From: JAVBOJ01 sp031550755
Lineage (GTDB): Bacteria > Bacillota > Clostridia > Oscillospirales > UBA929
Reading direction: 5' to 3'
DNA: 9,484 bases
Assembly: GCA_031550755.1 (NCBI GenBank)
Contig: JAVBOJ010000095.1
Coordinates: forward strand, 1 to 9,484
The notes under the pieces are model-generated. The model did not search any database, had not been told where the DNA came from, and saw only the letters and a program-made list of their open reading frames with translations. Positions 1 to 6,967 of this stretch are shown here, piece after piece. Numbering within the stretch: the first letter of the stretch is position 1; every line of letters starts with the position of its first letter. A program made the position numbers and the translations under genes.

Positions 1-669
1 TTTCACGCCGCCCTTGACCGGCGCGGCGGCGGTTTTGTCGTAATACAGCTCAAGTTGGTAACCGTAAAGTCCGGTGACCGCGTCGGCCGAAATGGTCACG
101 GTAAAGGTTTTTCCGGCCTTGACGAGCTCGCCCGCAGAGGCGGGGGAAGCAGACGGCGAAGGAGACACCCCAACCAGCGGCGCATCGCCGCCGGGCACGG
201 TATCCGTCCCGCCGGACGGTTTGGGCGACGGCTTGGGGGTGGGGTTCCCGCCGGTGCCCGGCCTGGAAGCATTCAGCGTCCCGACTTGGCCGGACAGCGT
301 ATCCAGCGTCTCCCGCAGCGCGTCCAGATCGGCGTACAGCCCTTGCAGGCTGCCGTCCACCGCGTGGGAGTTGTCGGTCAGGGCGGAGATTTTCGTCAGC
401 AGCGCGTTCAGATCAGCTTGCAGGCTGGCCAGCGCCAGCGCGTCGGCATCCGACGATTTTAAGATGTCCAACTCGTTTTGCAGCGCGTCGGACGAGGTTT
501 TCAGTGTATGTATATCATTGGAAAGCAGGTCGTAGCGAGCCTGCAAAGCGTCATAGTCGGAGCGCATCCCGTTCACGAGAAACAACGAGATGGCCAGCAG
601 CGCGACAAGGAAAACCCCGCCAAAGACAACATACCATTTTTTCTGTTTTACAAACTCTCCCAGCTTCAT
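1..669 (-). CDS. Membrane-anchored coiled-coil protein with a cohesin-like domain (3' end beyond window)
   Basis: Fourth gene of the operon; 223 codons are visible and the frame is open at the left edge. Read from the ATG at 669, preceded by GAGGGG about 6 nt upstream. Residues 1-12 are basic (MKLGEFVKQKKW) and residues 13-33 form one hydrophobic segment ending in LFLVNGM, without a clear signal-peptidase site, so a signal anchor with the C-terminus outside is likely. Residues about 36-133 are rich in Leu/Asp/Ala with Leu recurring at heptad-like spacing, suggesting a coiled-coil stalk. Residues 135-178 are a Pro/Ser/Gly linker (PTPKPSPKPSGG, SPSPSASPAS). From about 180 the sequence KAGKTFTVTISADAVTGLYG followed by YQLELYYD matches the first strands of a type I cohesin. 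I infer a cell-surface receptor for the dockerin enzymes encoded just upstream. Alternatives are a regulatory or structural protein with a generic Ig-like fold. The gene was not recognised by name. Confidence 0.8.
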   Translation of the reverse strand, partial: MKLGEFVKQKKWYVVFGGVFLVALLAISLFLVNGMRSDYDALQARYDLLSNDIHTLKTSSDALQNELDILKSSDADALALASLQADLNALLTKISALTDNSHAVDGSLQGLYADLDALRETLDTLSGQVGTLNASRPGTGGNPTPKPSPKPSGGTDTVPGGDAPLVGVSPSPSASPASAGELVKAGKTFTVTISADAVTGLYGYQLELYYDKTAAAPVKGGVK

Positions 670-698
670 GTGCGTCCCCTCTATTCTCTTTACTTGCG

Positions 699-737
699 CG
701 GCATACGCCGCGAGACAAAATCCCGCGGCGTATGCCG
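699..737 (-). repeat. Intergenic stem-loop, copy 1 (perfect 14-bp stem)
   Basis: Arms CGGCATACGCCGCG (699-712) and its exact reverse complement (724-737) enclose an 11-nt loop (713-723). It lies 12 nt after the GH30 stop codon and 29 nt before the start of the coiled-coil cohesin gene. In the transcribed (minus) sense it is followed by CGCAAGTAAAG, not a U-run, so it is not a classical intrinsic terminator. A copy lies in the preceding intergenic gap (4131-4168). Plausible roles are mRNA 3'-end protection, processing between cistrons, or partial read-through control. Confidence 0.85.
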
Positions 738-749
738 GAACGAAATAGA

Positions 750-3700
750 TTATTTGATGAGCTTCGCGACATGCGTGACGTCGCCGATGTCGATAGCGCC
801 ATTCTTGTTGAAATCAAAGAATTTGGCTTGCGCCCACAGCGGATCGGCCGACGTGACGCCGAACAGGTCGATGACGTTGGACAGGTCGATCAGGGTGACC
901 TTGCCGTCGCCGTTGGTGTCGCCCGCCTTGCCGGCGGTTGTGACCGAGACGGAATCGGACGCGTGGATGGTGGTTTTGTTGCCGCTCATGTCCTTGTAAA
1001 CGAAATCGGCGTTTACGGCGATGGCATAGTCGGCGTTGACCTGCGTGACGTCGTCCCTGACCGAGAACTGCGCCTCGCCGAAGGAGGTGACGTCATATCC
1101 TTCGCTCATCAGGGTGACGGTCAGGGAGCCCGGCTGATTGTCTGTTTCCACCACCGTGACACCGGGACCCGGCACAAAGCCGCGATAGAGGAACTTGGAC
1201 GCGTCATACAGGAAGGTGAGGGTCGTCGCGTTCGTGCTGACCGATTGCGCGAAGCCGGCGGTCACCTTGAAAAAGTCCCCGGCGGAGAGCAGTGCGGCGT
1301 CGGTGGTCGCCATGAATCCGAAGACCTCGGCCACCGGCCCATACAGCGCCATGAGCGCGTCGGCCAGCGCGTCCACGGCGGCCTGCGTGGCGTTTTCATT
1401 TGTGACAAGCAGCCAGCCCTCGGCCTTTTTCTCCTGAATCGCCGTCCAGGTCGCGGGCGGATAGTTGTCGGCGCTGACGTTGGCGGCCAGCAGGGTCAGG
1501 AGCATGGCTTTGTTGGGCGCGGGCACCAGCGTGACCTCTTCGAGGAAGAAGTTGTTGTCCGTGTCGTCGCTGATCACCAGCATGAGCTTGGTAAATTCGG
1601 CGGCGGGGGCGGTATAGCGGAAGCTGCCGTCCAGCTGCGACCAGACCATGGCCTTCAGGTCGTTTCTCTCGGCGATCAGCGTCGAGTCGACCACCGCGCC
1701 CTCGGCGTCCAGCGCGACGAGCTCCGCCTTGGCGGCGGCACTGGCCACGCCCGCCATAAAGAAGGCGTTGAGCTTGTAAGTCTCGCCCACGGTGAGCTTG
1801 CCGGTGATGTCCTGCGCCGCGCCGCTGCCGGCTTCTCTGGCAGAGACGGCCAGCGAGTAAGCGTTTGTGGTGTTGGTGGCCACGGTCGGCGCGTTGTAGT
1901 TCTGCGCGTTGGTGGTCGCGAGGGTCGCCGTGCCGGAGGAGACCCACGGCGTGGCTCTGTTGGTGTCAAACCCGCCGTTGGTTAGCACGGTTTTGGGCGC
2001 TATGTAGGTCTCGCCGAATTCAAACCGGTCGAGGGCAAACAGATTGCTGTCCTGCCCGCGCGCGACCAGATACAGATCGACGTGCGCGCCGTACGCGCCG
2101 AGGTCGCCGGTGTCGATCTGCGTGGTGTAGGCCTTCATTTCGCCGGTACCGGCGGGGATGAGGAGCGTGCCGACCACCTTGCCGGTGGGGCTGCCGACTC
2201 TGGCTTCGATCAACCCGCCGGACTGGGACGCGGCGTAGGCGGTCAGGCTGAGGATGTGCCGCCGGACGATGCCGCCGTTGGCCGAGCCGTCGGCGAAGTT
2301 GATGTTGGCAAATTTCAGGTACTCATTGTTGCCCAGACCGGACACCAGGCCGTTTTCCGCCGTGAGGGCGGCGTTGGTGCCGTCATTGACTTCCGCCTCG
2401 AGACTGGAATGGATATCGCGCCAGCCGTCAAGCCCGGGCAGGGACGCCTTTTCGCCCAAAACAGGCACCAGGGTGACCACGGTTTTGGCCGGGAGGTCGA
2501 GGGAGAAGCTGCCGCCGGAGACGGCAATGGGCGCGAGCTTTTTCTGATTTTCACTGGCCGAGGTGCGGAAGCCGACCACGCCGTCGGTGCCGGCGGGGAA
2601 GTCCTGAAGGGTAAAGTCCAGCGTAACATCCGCGCCCTCGTTGGTGACAACAAGGGAGAAATCGTCGTTGGCGGGGTTTTTGTAGGCGATGACGGTCACG
2701 CCGGTGGCCGGGGCGCGGGTGGCCTCCATGCGGACATAGCCCGGATCAATGAAGCGGGAGATCTGCCCGAAGGTGTAGAAGCGCTTAAACACGCGCACCT
2801 CGCCGGTGGTCGTATCGCCGTTGCCCTGCGGGGAGCCGGTGGTCGCCATGCGGATGAGGTCGGAGCCGTCCGCGCCGTTGTTGCCCAGCGGCCACCACCA
2901 CAGGTAGGCGTTAAAGCCCGGGTCGCTGGTGAACATGTTGGAGATAAAGCGCGTCCAATACAGCCCGTCGGTGATGGTCTGGTTGGCGTACACCTGGGTG
3001 TTGGCGCTGGAGGCCGAGCTGGAATTGTTCTGGGTCATGTACTCGGTCTGCCAGAGCTTGCCGTAGCTGCGCAGATAGGCGGGGAAGCCGGAGGTGACGC
3101 CGGCGGTCGCCGGGCCGTTATTAAAGGTGCCGGCGCTGCCGTATACATGGGTGGAAAAAACATTGATATAATCATGCTTTTGGGTTTCGGCATTGATGTT
3201 TTGCAGGGTGGCGGAATACTGGCTCAGCGCGGACAGGTTGGTGGCCTCCGGGCCGACCAACAGCGGCGGAGCCATGCCGAGCGCGGCAAAGCGGCCTTCG
3301 TCGGTGGCTTTTTTGAGCGCCGGCCCGAGGTATTCCTCGATAAACTCCTTGTACGCCGCGCCTCTCAGCACGATGCCGGAGTAGCCGTGCTGCGCCTCGG
3401 ACTCGTTCACCGGGCAAATATGGGTGATGGTGATGCCGAATTCGCGCTTGTACCCGAGGGCATACTCTACAAAATAATCGGCGTAGGCCTGATAGTATTT
3501 TTTCCGGCCATTCCCGTCCAGATCTTCCCTGAGCTCGGGAGCCTGTCCGTTTGCGTTTTGCCCCATGACGCTCTGGTTTTTCTTCATCCAGTAGGGAGCC
3601 GTCCACGCGTTGGCGTAGAAGGTTTCGACGCCGCGCTTCTGCGCCTCCTGCATCACGAAGACCTGCCCGCGGTCAAAGGTCGGCTTGACCTGCTCCCAGT

Positions 3701-4100
3701 TGGGCATATCCCAGACAAACTGTCCCTCTTCGGGCTCGATGGTATCGCTCGGGCCGTCATACCAGCGGTTGCCCCACTGGGCGCCGGTGGCCGCGTTGGT
3801 GATGCCGCCGTCGCCGACGATCACACGGACGATATCCAGCCCGATGCCCTTTTCGGTGTCAAACAGCAGATCCAGCAGTCCCTCGGTGATGCCGGGCGCT
3901 TTGGTGAGAAACTCGACCAGCGGCTCGCCCTTGTTGAACGCCCACGCGCCGCCCAGACCGTCCATTACCTGTTTTTCATTGTTCCACTGCACCGTGACGG
4001 CACTGCCGGCGGCCAGCGCGGCGGGGACGGGCACCACAGCCAGCAGCAAAACGACGGATAATACACCGGCCAGCAGACGGAATTTTTTATAAGTTCGCAT
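750..4100 (-). CDS. Secreted multidomain GH30 glycoside hydrolase with CBMs, FIVAR, cohesin-like domain and dockerin
   Basis: 1116 aa; ATG at 4100 is preceded by GGGAGG. Signal peptide 1-30 (MRTYKKFRLL, hydrophobic core, AALA/AG). GH30 TIM barrel plus side beta domain, about 35-550: HICPVNESE holds the likely acid/base E233, and KLWQTEYM holds the likely nucleophile E353. NES replaces the more usual NEP. WWWP (401-404) fits the barrel end. CBM6-like module about 564-697 (LEAE start, IEARVGSPTGKVVGTL, ending FALDRFEFGE). CBM4_9-like jelly roll about 705-858 (VLTNGGFD start). FIVAR about 862-920. Cohesin-like domain about 932-1055. Type I dockerin 1059-1116 with calcium loops at D1061-D1072 and D1096-D1107. 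Known cellulosomal GH30-CBM6-dockerin proteins are glucuronoxylanases, so xylan is the favoured substrate (inference from family and neighbours). Other GH30 subfamilies cut beta-1,6-glucan or beta-1,6-galactan. The enzyme probably acts outside the cell, tethered through its dockerin. Confidence 0.9.
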   Translation of the reverse strand: MRTYKKFRLLAGVLSVVLLLAVVPVPAALAAGSAVTVQWNNEKQVMDGLGGAWAFNKGEPLVEFLTKAPGITEGLLDLLFDTEKGIGLDIVRVIVGDGGITNAATGAQWGNRWYDGPSDTIEPEEGQFVWDMPNWEQVKPTFDRGQVFVMQEAQKRGVETFYANAWTAPYWMKKNQSVMGQNANGQAPELREDLDGNGRKKYYQAYADYFVEYALGYKREFGITITHICPVNESEAQHGYSGIVLRGAAYKEFIEEYLGPALKKATDEGRFAALGMAPPLLVGPEATNLSALSQYSATLQNINAETQKHDYINVFSTHVYGSAGTFNNGPATAGVTSGFPAYLRSYGKLWQTEYMTQNNSSSASSANTQVYANQTITDGLYWTRFISNMFTSDPGFNAYLWWWPLGNNGADGSDLIRMATTGSPQGNGDTTTGEVRVFKRFYTFGQISRFIDPGYVRMEATRAPATGVTVIAYKNPANDDFSLVVTNEGADVTLDFTLQDFPAGTDGVVGFRTSASENQKKLAPIAVSGGSFSLDLPAKTVVTLVPVLGEKASLPGLDGWRDIHSSLEAEVNDGTNAALTAENGLVSGLGNNEYLKFANINFADGSANGGIVRRHILSLTAYAASQSGGLIEARVGSPTGKVVGTLLIPAGTGEMKAYTTQIDTGDLGAYGAHVDLYLVARGQDSNLFALDRFEFGETYIAPKTVLTNGGFDTNRATPWVSSGTATLATTNAQNYNAPTVATNTTNAYSLAVSAREAGSGAAQDITGKLTVGETYKLNAFFMAGVASAAAKAELVALDAEGAVVDSTLIAERNDLKAMVWSQLDGSFRYTAPAAEFTKLMLVISDDTDNNFFLEEVTLVPAPNKAMLLTLLAANVSADNYPPATWTAIQEKKAEGWLLVTNENATQAAVDALADALMALYGPVAEVFGFMATTDAALLSAGDFFKVTAGFAQSVSTNATTLTFLYDASKFLYRGFVPGPGVTVVETDNQPGSLTVTLMSEGYDVTSFGEAQFSVRDDVTQVNADYAIAVNADFVYKDMSGNKTTIHASDSVSVTTAGKAGDTNGDGKVTLIDLSNVIDLFGVTSADPLWAQAKFFDFNKNGAIDIGDVTHVAKLIK
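855..924 (-). repeat. Dockerin-coding direct repeat, copy in the GH30 gene
   Basis: This 70-nt stretch encodes the first calcium-binding loop and helix of the dockerin (GDTNGDGKVTLIDLSNVIDL). Hand alignment with 4289-4358 in the CE15-like gene gives 64 of 70 identical bases without gaps, far closer than the rest of the two genes, which encode unrelated catalytic domains. This suggests recent module shuffling, gene conversion, or strong constraint. Confidence 0.85.
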
Positions 4101-4130
4101 TGATAATCCTCCCTACTCTCTTCCCTGAAT

Positions 4131-4168
4131 CGGCATACGCCGCGAGAATTTTCCCACGGCGTATACCC
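4131..4168 (-). repeat. Intergenic stem-loop, copy 2 (G-U-containing stem)
   Basis: The plus-strand arm CGGCATACGCCGCGAGA (4131-4147) is identical over 17 nt to 699-715. The opposite arm (4155-4168) differs from copy 1 at three positions. Two of these become G-U pairs in the minus-strand RNA; the third is at the base of the stem and breaks one pair. The result is a 13-pair stem with a 10-nt loop (4145-4154). It lies 15 nt after the CE15-like stop codon and 30 nt before the GH30 start. No U-run follows in the transcribed sense, so a plain terminator is unlikely. Confidence 0.8.
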
Positions 4169-4183
4169 AAAAACAAACATGCG

Positions 4184-6922
4184 TTATGCGATCAGCTTTG
4201 CGACATGCGTGATATCATTAATATCGATGGCGCCGTTTTGGTTGAAGTCGAAGAATCTGGCCTTGGCCCACAGGGTGTCGCCCCGTTGGACGCCGAAGTA
4301 GTCAATGACGTTGGACAGGTCGATGAGTGTGACCTTGCCGTCGCCGTTGGTGTCGCCCGGGACGCCGGTGGTGGCAAAGCAGGTGGTTCCCTCGGCGGTT
4401 CTGGTGTACTTATACTCGTCCGCGGTTTTGAAGATGTACTCCACATGCACCGTAACGCAGCTGCTCTCGTTCCGGATGTCGGCGTCCTCCTTGGCTTGGA
4501 AGCGCAGGTTGACGAGATTCAGCGCGTCATAGCCGACAATCATGAGGGTCAGCTTGACCTGCCCGGTGCTCGCGTCGGTTGTGACATTGGTCACGCCGTC
4601 CACGCCGAGGTCGCCGGCATAGGCAAACTTGCTGCTGTCATAGGTGACGGTCACGGTGGCGGCATTGGTGGCGGTGACCTCCTCAAACGCGGCGGCGACG
4701 TCAAAGTACTCGCCCTTGGTGACGAGACCCTTGGAGGCGGTGACGCTGAGCGCGTGGGGCGGTGCCTGCCACGGGTTGGTGCTCTCGTCATAGTCCACAT
4801 ACGGGTCGGTCTCCCACAGCGGGGCGTACGAACCGATGCCGTTTACGCGGAAGTTGATGAAGGCGACGATGTCGGCAGTCTCCAGAGAGGTGGTGGTATG
4901 TCCGCCCTTGTCCATGGTCAGGGCAATGCCGTGCGGATCGCCGAGGAATTCCCACGCCTTTTTGGCGGCCTTATAGCTCACATGCATGGCCTGCGGGTTG
5001 GTGCCCCAATCCTGGAAACCGCCGGTAATCATGACCGAGCGGCCTTCGGAGGCGCACAGCGCGATGATGGAGTGCTGGTCATAGGGCAGCCGCACCGGGG
5101 CGTCGCTCGCCGCTTCGATAAACTCGGTGAAGATGCGCTTGTACCAGCCGGGATGGCCACCGCTGGTGTTTTTGATGGATTCATAATAGATGCCCTGGGC
5201 GCTGGTGTCGCCGCCGGGCGCGGCGGAGGCGTTGATGCTCCAGCGCGGATAGAAGGTGTTTCCGTTGTAGACAGCCGGATCATAATATTTGCCGTTGTAG
5301 AGGAAGCGCCAGTTGGAGACGCCGCCGGCACCCGAGTTGCCGGGCACGGTCACCGCCACGCGTTTGTCAAACGCGCCGGCCGCCAGGGCAAACTTGCCGT
5401 TGATGGAAAATCCGGTGACGCAGATGCCGGCCGGGTTGATTTCGGGGAACAGCGGGGTGCCGTCCTCCTTGAGGGAGAGCAGGCCGTCCACCACGCGGGA
5501 GAAGCCCCACGCCCACGCCATGATGCAGCTCACGTCGTTGTCGGGATCATCGGCGATGAAGGGGAAGAAGTCGTAATAGATGCCGGTGGTCTGCGCCTCG
5601 TTGGCCCATGTGCCGGTGTTGAAGCCGGCGGTGGCGATGCCGGCGTTTGTATACGCCGTGCCCGAGCCGCCGATCATGACGGGCACCAAACCCGGATAGG
5701 TCGTGCGATTGGGCAGGGTAACGGCGGTGGTGAAGGTCTTGGTGAGGCCGTTGTACACAAGCCGGCCGGTCAGGGTATTGCCGCTGCGGGTATAGGTCGC
5801 GACCATGTCCTCGGGCACCGGGCGCTTCTTGCCGTACTGATAATACTGCGCCAGAGAGGAAATCTCCTCCTGACGGAGCGCCCAGTCCTCGGCGGAGGCC
5901 ACGCGGGAGCCGTCCATGAATGTAAACAGATCGGGCAGCTCGGGAATGTCGGCCAGACGCTTGGGATCGGGCCATTCGCCGGGACGGTTGAGCGCGAACA
6001 GCGCGGCGTCCAGCGCTGTTTTGACGACATTGACCTCATCCTGCGTGGCGGCGGGCTGATTGTAGTATGTATCGACGGCGGCGGCGAGCGGCGCGGCGAT
6101 GATGTCGCCGTTCTCATAGACCGCCAGATTGGCGTTTTGCGCCTTTACGATGGATTGGAACAGGGGGAGCTTGTCCACCCGCGCGGGCACCTCGGCGGGC
6201 TTCTCGGACAGCACAATCGCGCCGAAGTTGGCGGGGCGCTGCCACTGGTTGCCGGTGCCGTCGTACCAGAACCACTGGCCCTGACGGTTGCCGCCCCTGC
6301 CGTTGTTGATCTGCACGTCAAAGCCGAGGCTCATGCCGCCGGCCAGACGCCGCAGGTCGCCGATATAGAACACCGACTCAACGATATAGCCGGTATCATT
6401 GTTTTCGGCGTCCTTGGTCACGCGGGTGGCCGAAATCAGGCGCTCGTTGCCGCCGTGATCAAACGACGCGACGTTGGTATACGACACGCGGAACTGGAAG
6501 TCGGTGTTGGCATAACCGCGGGTGGCGGGCGTTTTGTTGTTCAGCACGTCCACGAAAATTTCCACCGAGTCCTGATTGTAGTTGGGGCCGGCGGAATTGT
6601 CCAGCACGGTATCAAACACCTGGGTCATCACATAAAGATAGTTCTCATCCCAGAGAACCTTGAAGCTCGCGCCGGTGTTGAAGTTGGCGGCGGGGCTGCC
6701 GGAGGGCTTGTTCACCTTGATCCAGGGCGCGGCGTTCCAGCCGGAATCCAGCGTGGGCAGACCGGGGTTGATGGAACCGTACGTAATGGGAATATTGTTG
6801 GCGACCACCATGGGCTCTTCGGCGGTATCCCCTTCCGCCGCCAAGGCGTTTACCGGCAGAAAGGCCAGTGCCATTGCCAGCACGAGCGCCATGGTGAAAA
6901 TCCGTCTTGTCTTGCGGTGCAT
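4184..6922 (-). CDS. Secreted CE15-like (glucuronoyl esterase family) protein with CBM9, FIVAR-like, cohesin-like and dockerin modules
   Basis: 912 aa; ATG at 6922 follows AAGGAGG with a 6-nt gap. Signal peptide 1-28 (MHRKTRRIFT, hydrophobic core, NALA/AEG). CBM9-like module about 42-238 (FKVLWDENYLYVMTQVFD, QDSVEIFVD, RVSY). FIVAR-like helical segment about 248-312. Alpha/beta-hydrolase resembling CE15 about 320-700: nucleophile elbow TGFSINGKFAL with S506, then VPGNSGAGG and WR (538-539), DQH (615-617), GGFQDWG with D638, and KGGH with H675. CE15 enzymes split the ester between 4-O-methylglucuronoyl groups of xylan and lignin alcohols, which suits a GH30/GH3 neighbourhood. The usual GCSR elbow and the Glu that normally follows in the PQESG-type motif are both changed here, so activity or specificity may differ. 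Cohesin-like domain about 725-850. Type I dockerin 855-912 with calcium loops D857-D868 and D892-D903. Exported, probably attached to a cohesin. Confidence 0.85.
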   Translation of the reverse strand: MHRKTRRIFTMALVLAMALAFLPVNALAAEGDTAEEPMVVANNIPITYGSINPGLPTLDSGWNAAPWIKVNKPSGSPAANFNTGASFKVLWDENYLYVMTQVFDTVLDNSAGPNYNQDSVEIFVDVLNNKTPATRGYANTDFQFRVSYTNVASFDHGGNERLISATRVTKDAENNDTGYIVESVFYIGDLRRLAGGMSLGFDVQINNGRGGNRQGQWFWYDGTGNQWQRPANFGAIVLSEKPAEVPARVDKLPLFQSIVKAQNANLAVYENGDIIAAPLAAAVDTYYNQPAATQDEVNVVKTALDAALFALNRPGEWPDPKRLADIPELPDLFTFMDGSRVASAEDWALRQEEISSLAQYYQYGKKRPVPEDMVATYTRSGNTLTGRLVYNGLTKTFTTAVTLPNRTTYPGLVPVMIGGSGTAYTNAGIATAGFNTGTWANEAQTTGIYYDFFPFIADDPDNDVSCIMAWAWGFSRVVDGLLSLKEDGTPLFPEINPAGICVTGFSINGKFALAAGAFDKRVAVTVPGNSGAGGVSNWRFLYNGKYYDPAVYNGNTFYPRWSINASAAPGGDTSAQGIYYESIKNTSGGHPGWYKRIFTEFIEAASDAPVRLPYDQHSIIALCASEGRSVMITGGFQDWGTNPQAMHVSYKAAKKAWEFLGDPHGIALTMDKGGHTTTSLETADIVAFINFRVNGIGSYAPLWETDPYVDYDESTNPWQAPPHALSVTASKGLVTKGEYFDVAAAFEEVTATNAATVTVTYDSSKFAYAGDLGVDGVTNVTTDASTGQVKLTLMIVGYDALNLVNLRFQAKEDADIRNESSCVTVHVEYIFKTADEYKYTRTAEGTTCFATTGVPGDTNGDGKVTLIDLSNVIDYFGVQRGDTLWAKARFFDFNQNGAIDINDITHVAKLIA
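4289..4358 (-). repeat. Dockerin-coding direct repeat, copy in the CE15-like gene
   Basis: Partner of 855-924. It encodes GDTNGDGKVTLIDLSNVIDY of the dockerin, with 64 of 70 bases identical by hand alignment. Most differences sit at the end encoding the linker between the two calcium loops (LFGV versus YFGV). Confidence 0.85.
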
Positions 6923-6967
6923 AGTATTCCTCCTTCTTTATTTTCACGGCGTCACAGCGTCCGTGTT
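6923..6967 (-). other. 45-nt GH3 to CE15-like intergenic spacer
   Basis: Short gap between two co-oriented genes. It holds the strong ribosome-binding site AAGGAGG for the CE15-like gene and only a weak 5-bp inverted repeat (CACGG/CCGTG, 6944-6964). No copy of the longer intergenic stem-loop and no promoter or terminator are seen. Its shortness supports co-transcription. Confidence 0.6.

Noticed and set aside
699..737. Intrinsic terminator after the GH30 gene
   Set aside because: The stem is strong, but no U-run follows in the minus-strand sense, the next gene starts 29 nt later with its own ribosome-binding site, and a copy occurs at 4131-4168 inside the operon.
504..1985. Plus-strand open frame (about 490 codons) across the cohesin gene start and the GH30 3' end
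   Set aside because: Spans an intergenic stem-loop and two minus-strand genes; low-complexity Arg/Gly-rich translation.
2082..4061. Long plus-strand open frame (about 660 codons) antisense to the GH30 gene
   Set aside because: Same codon-bias shadow; no ribosome-binding site or recognisable domain, whereas the minus strand has a full GH30 with catalytic motifs, signal peptide and dockerin.
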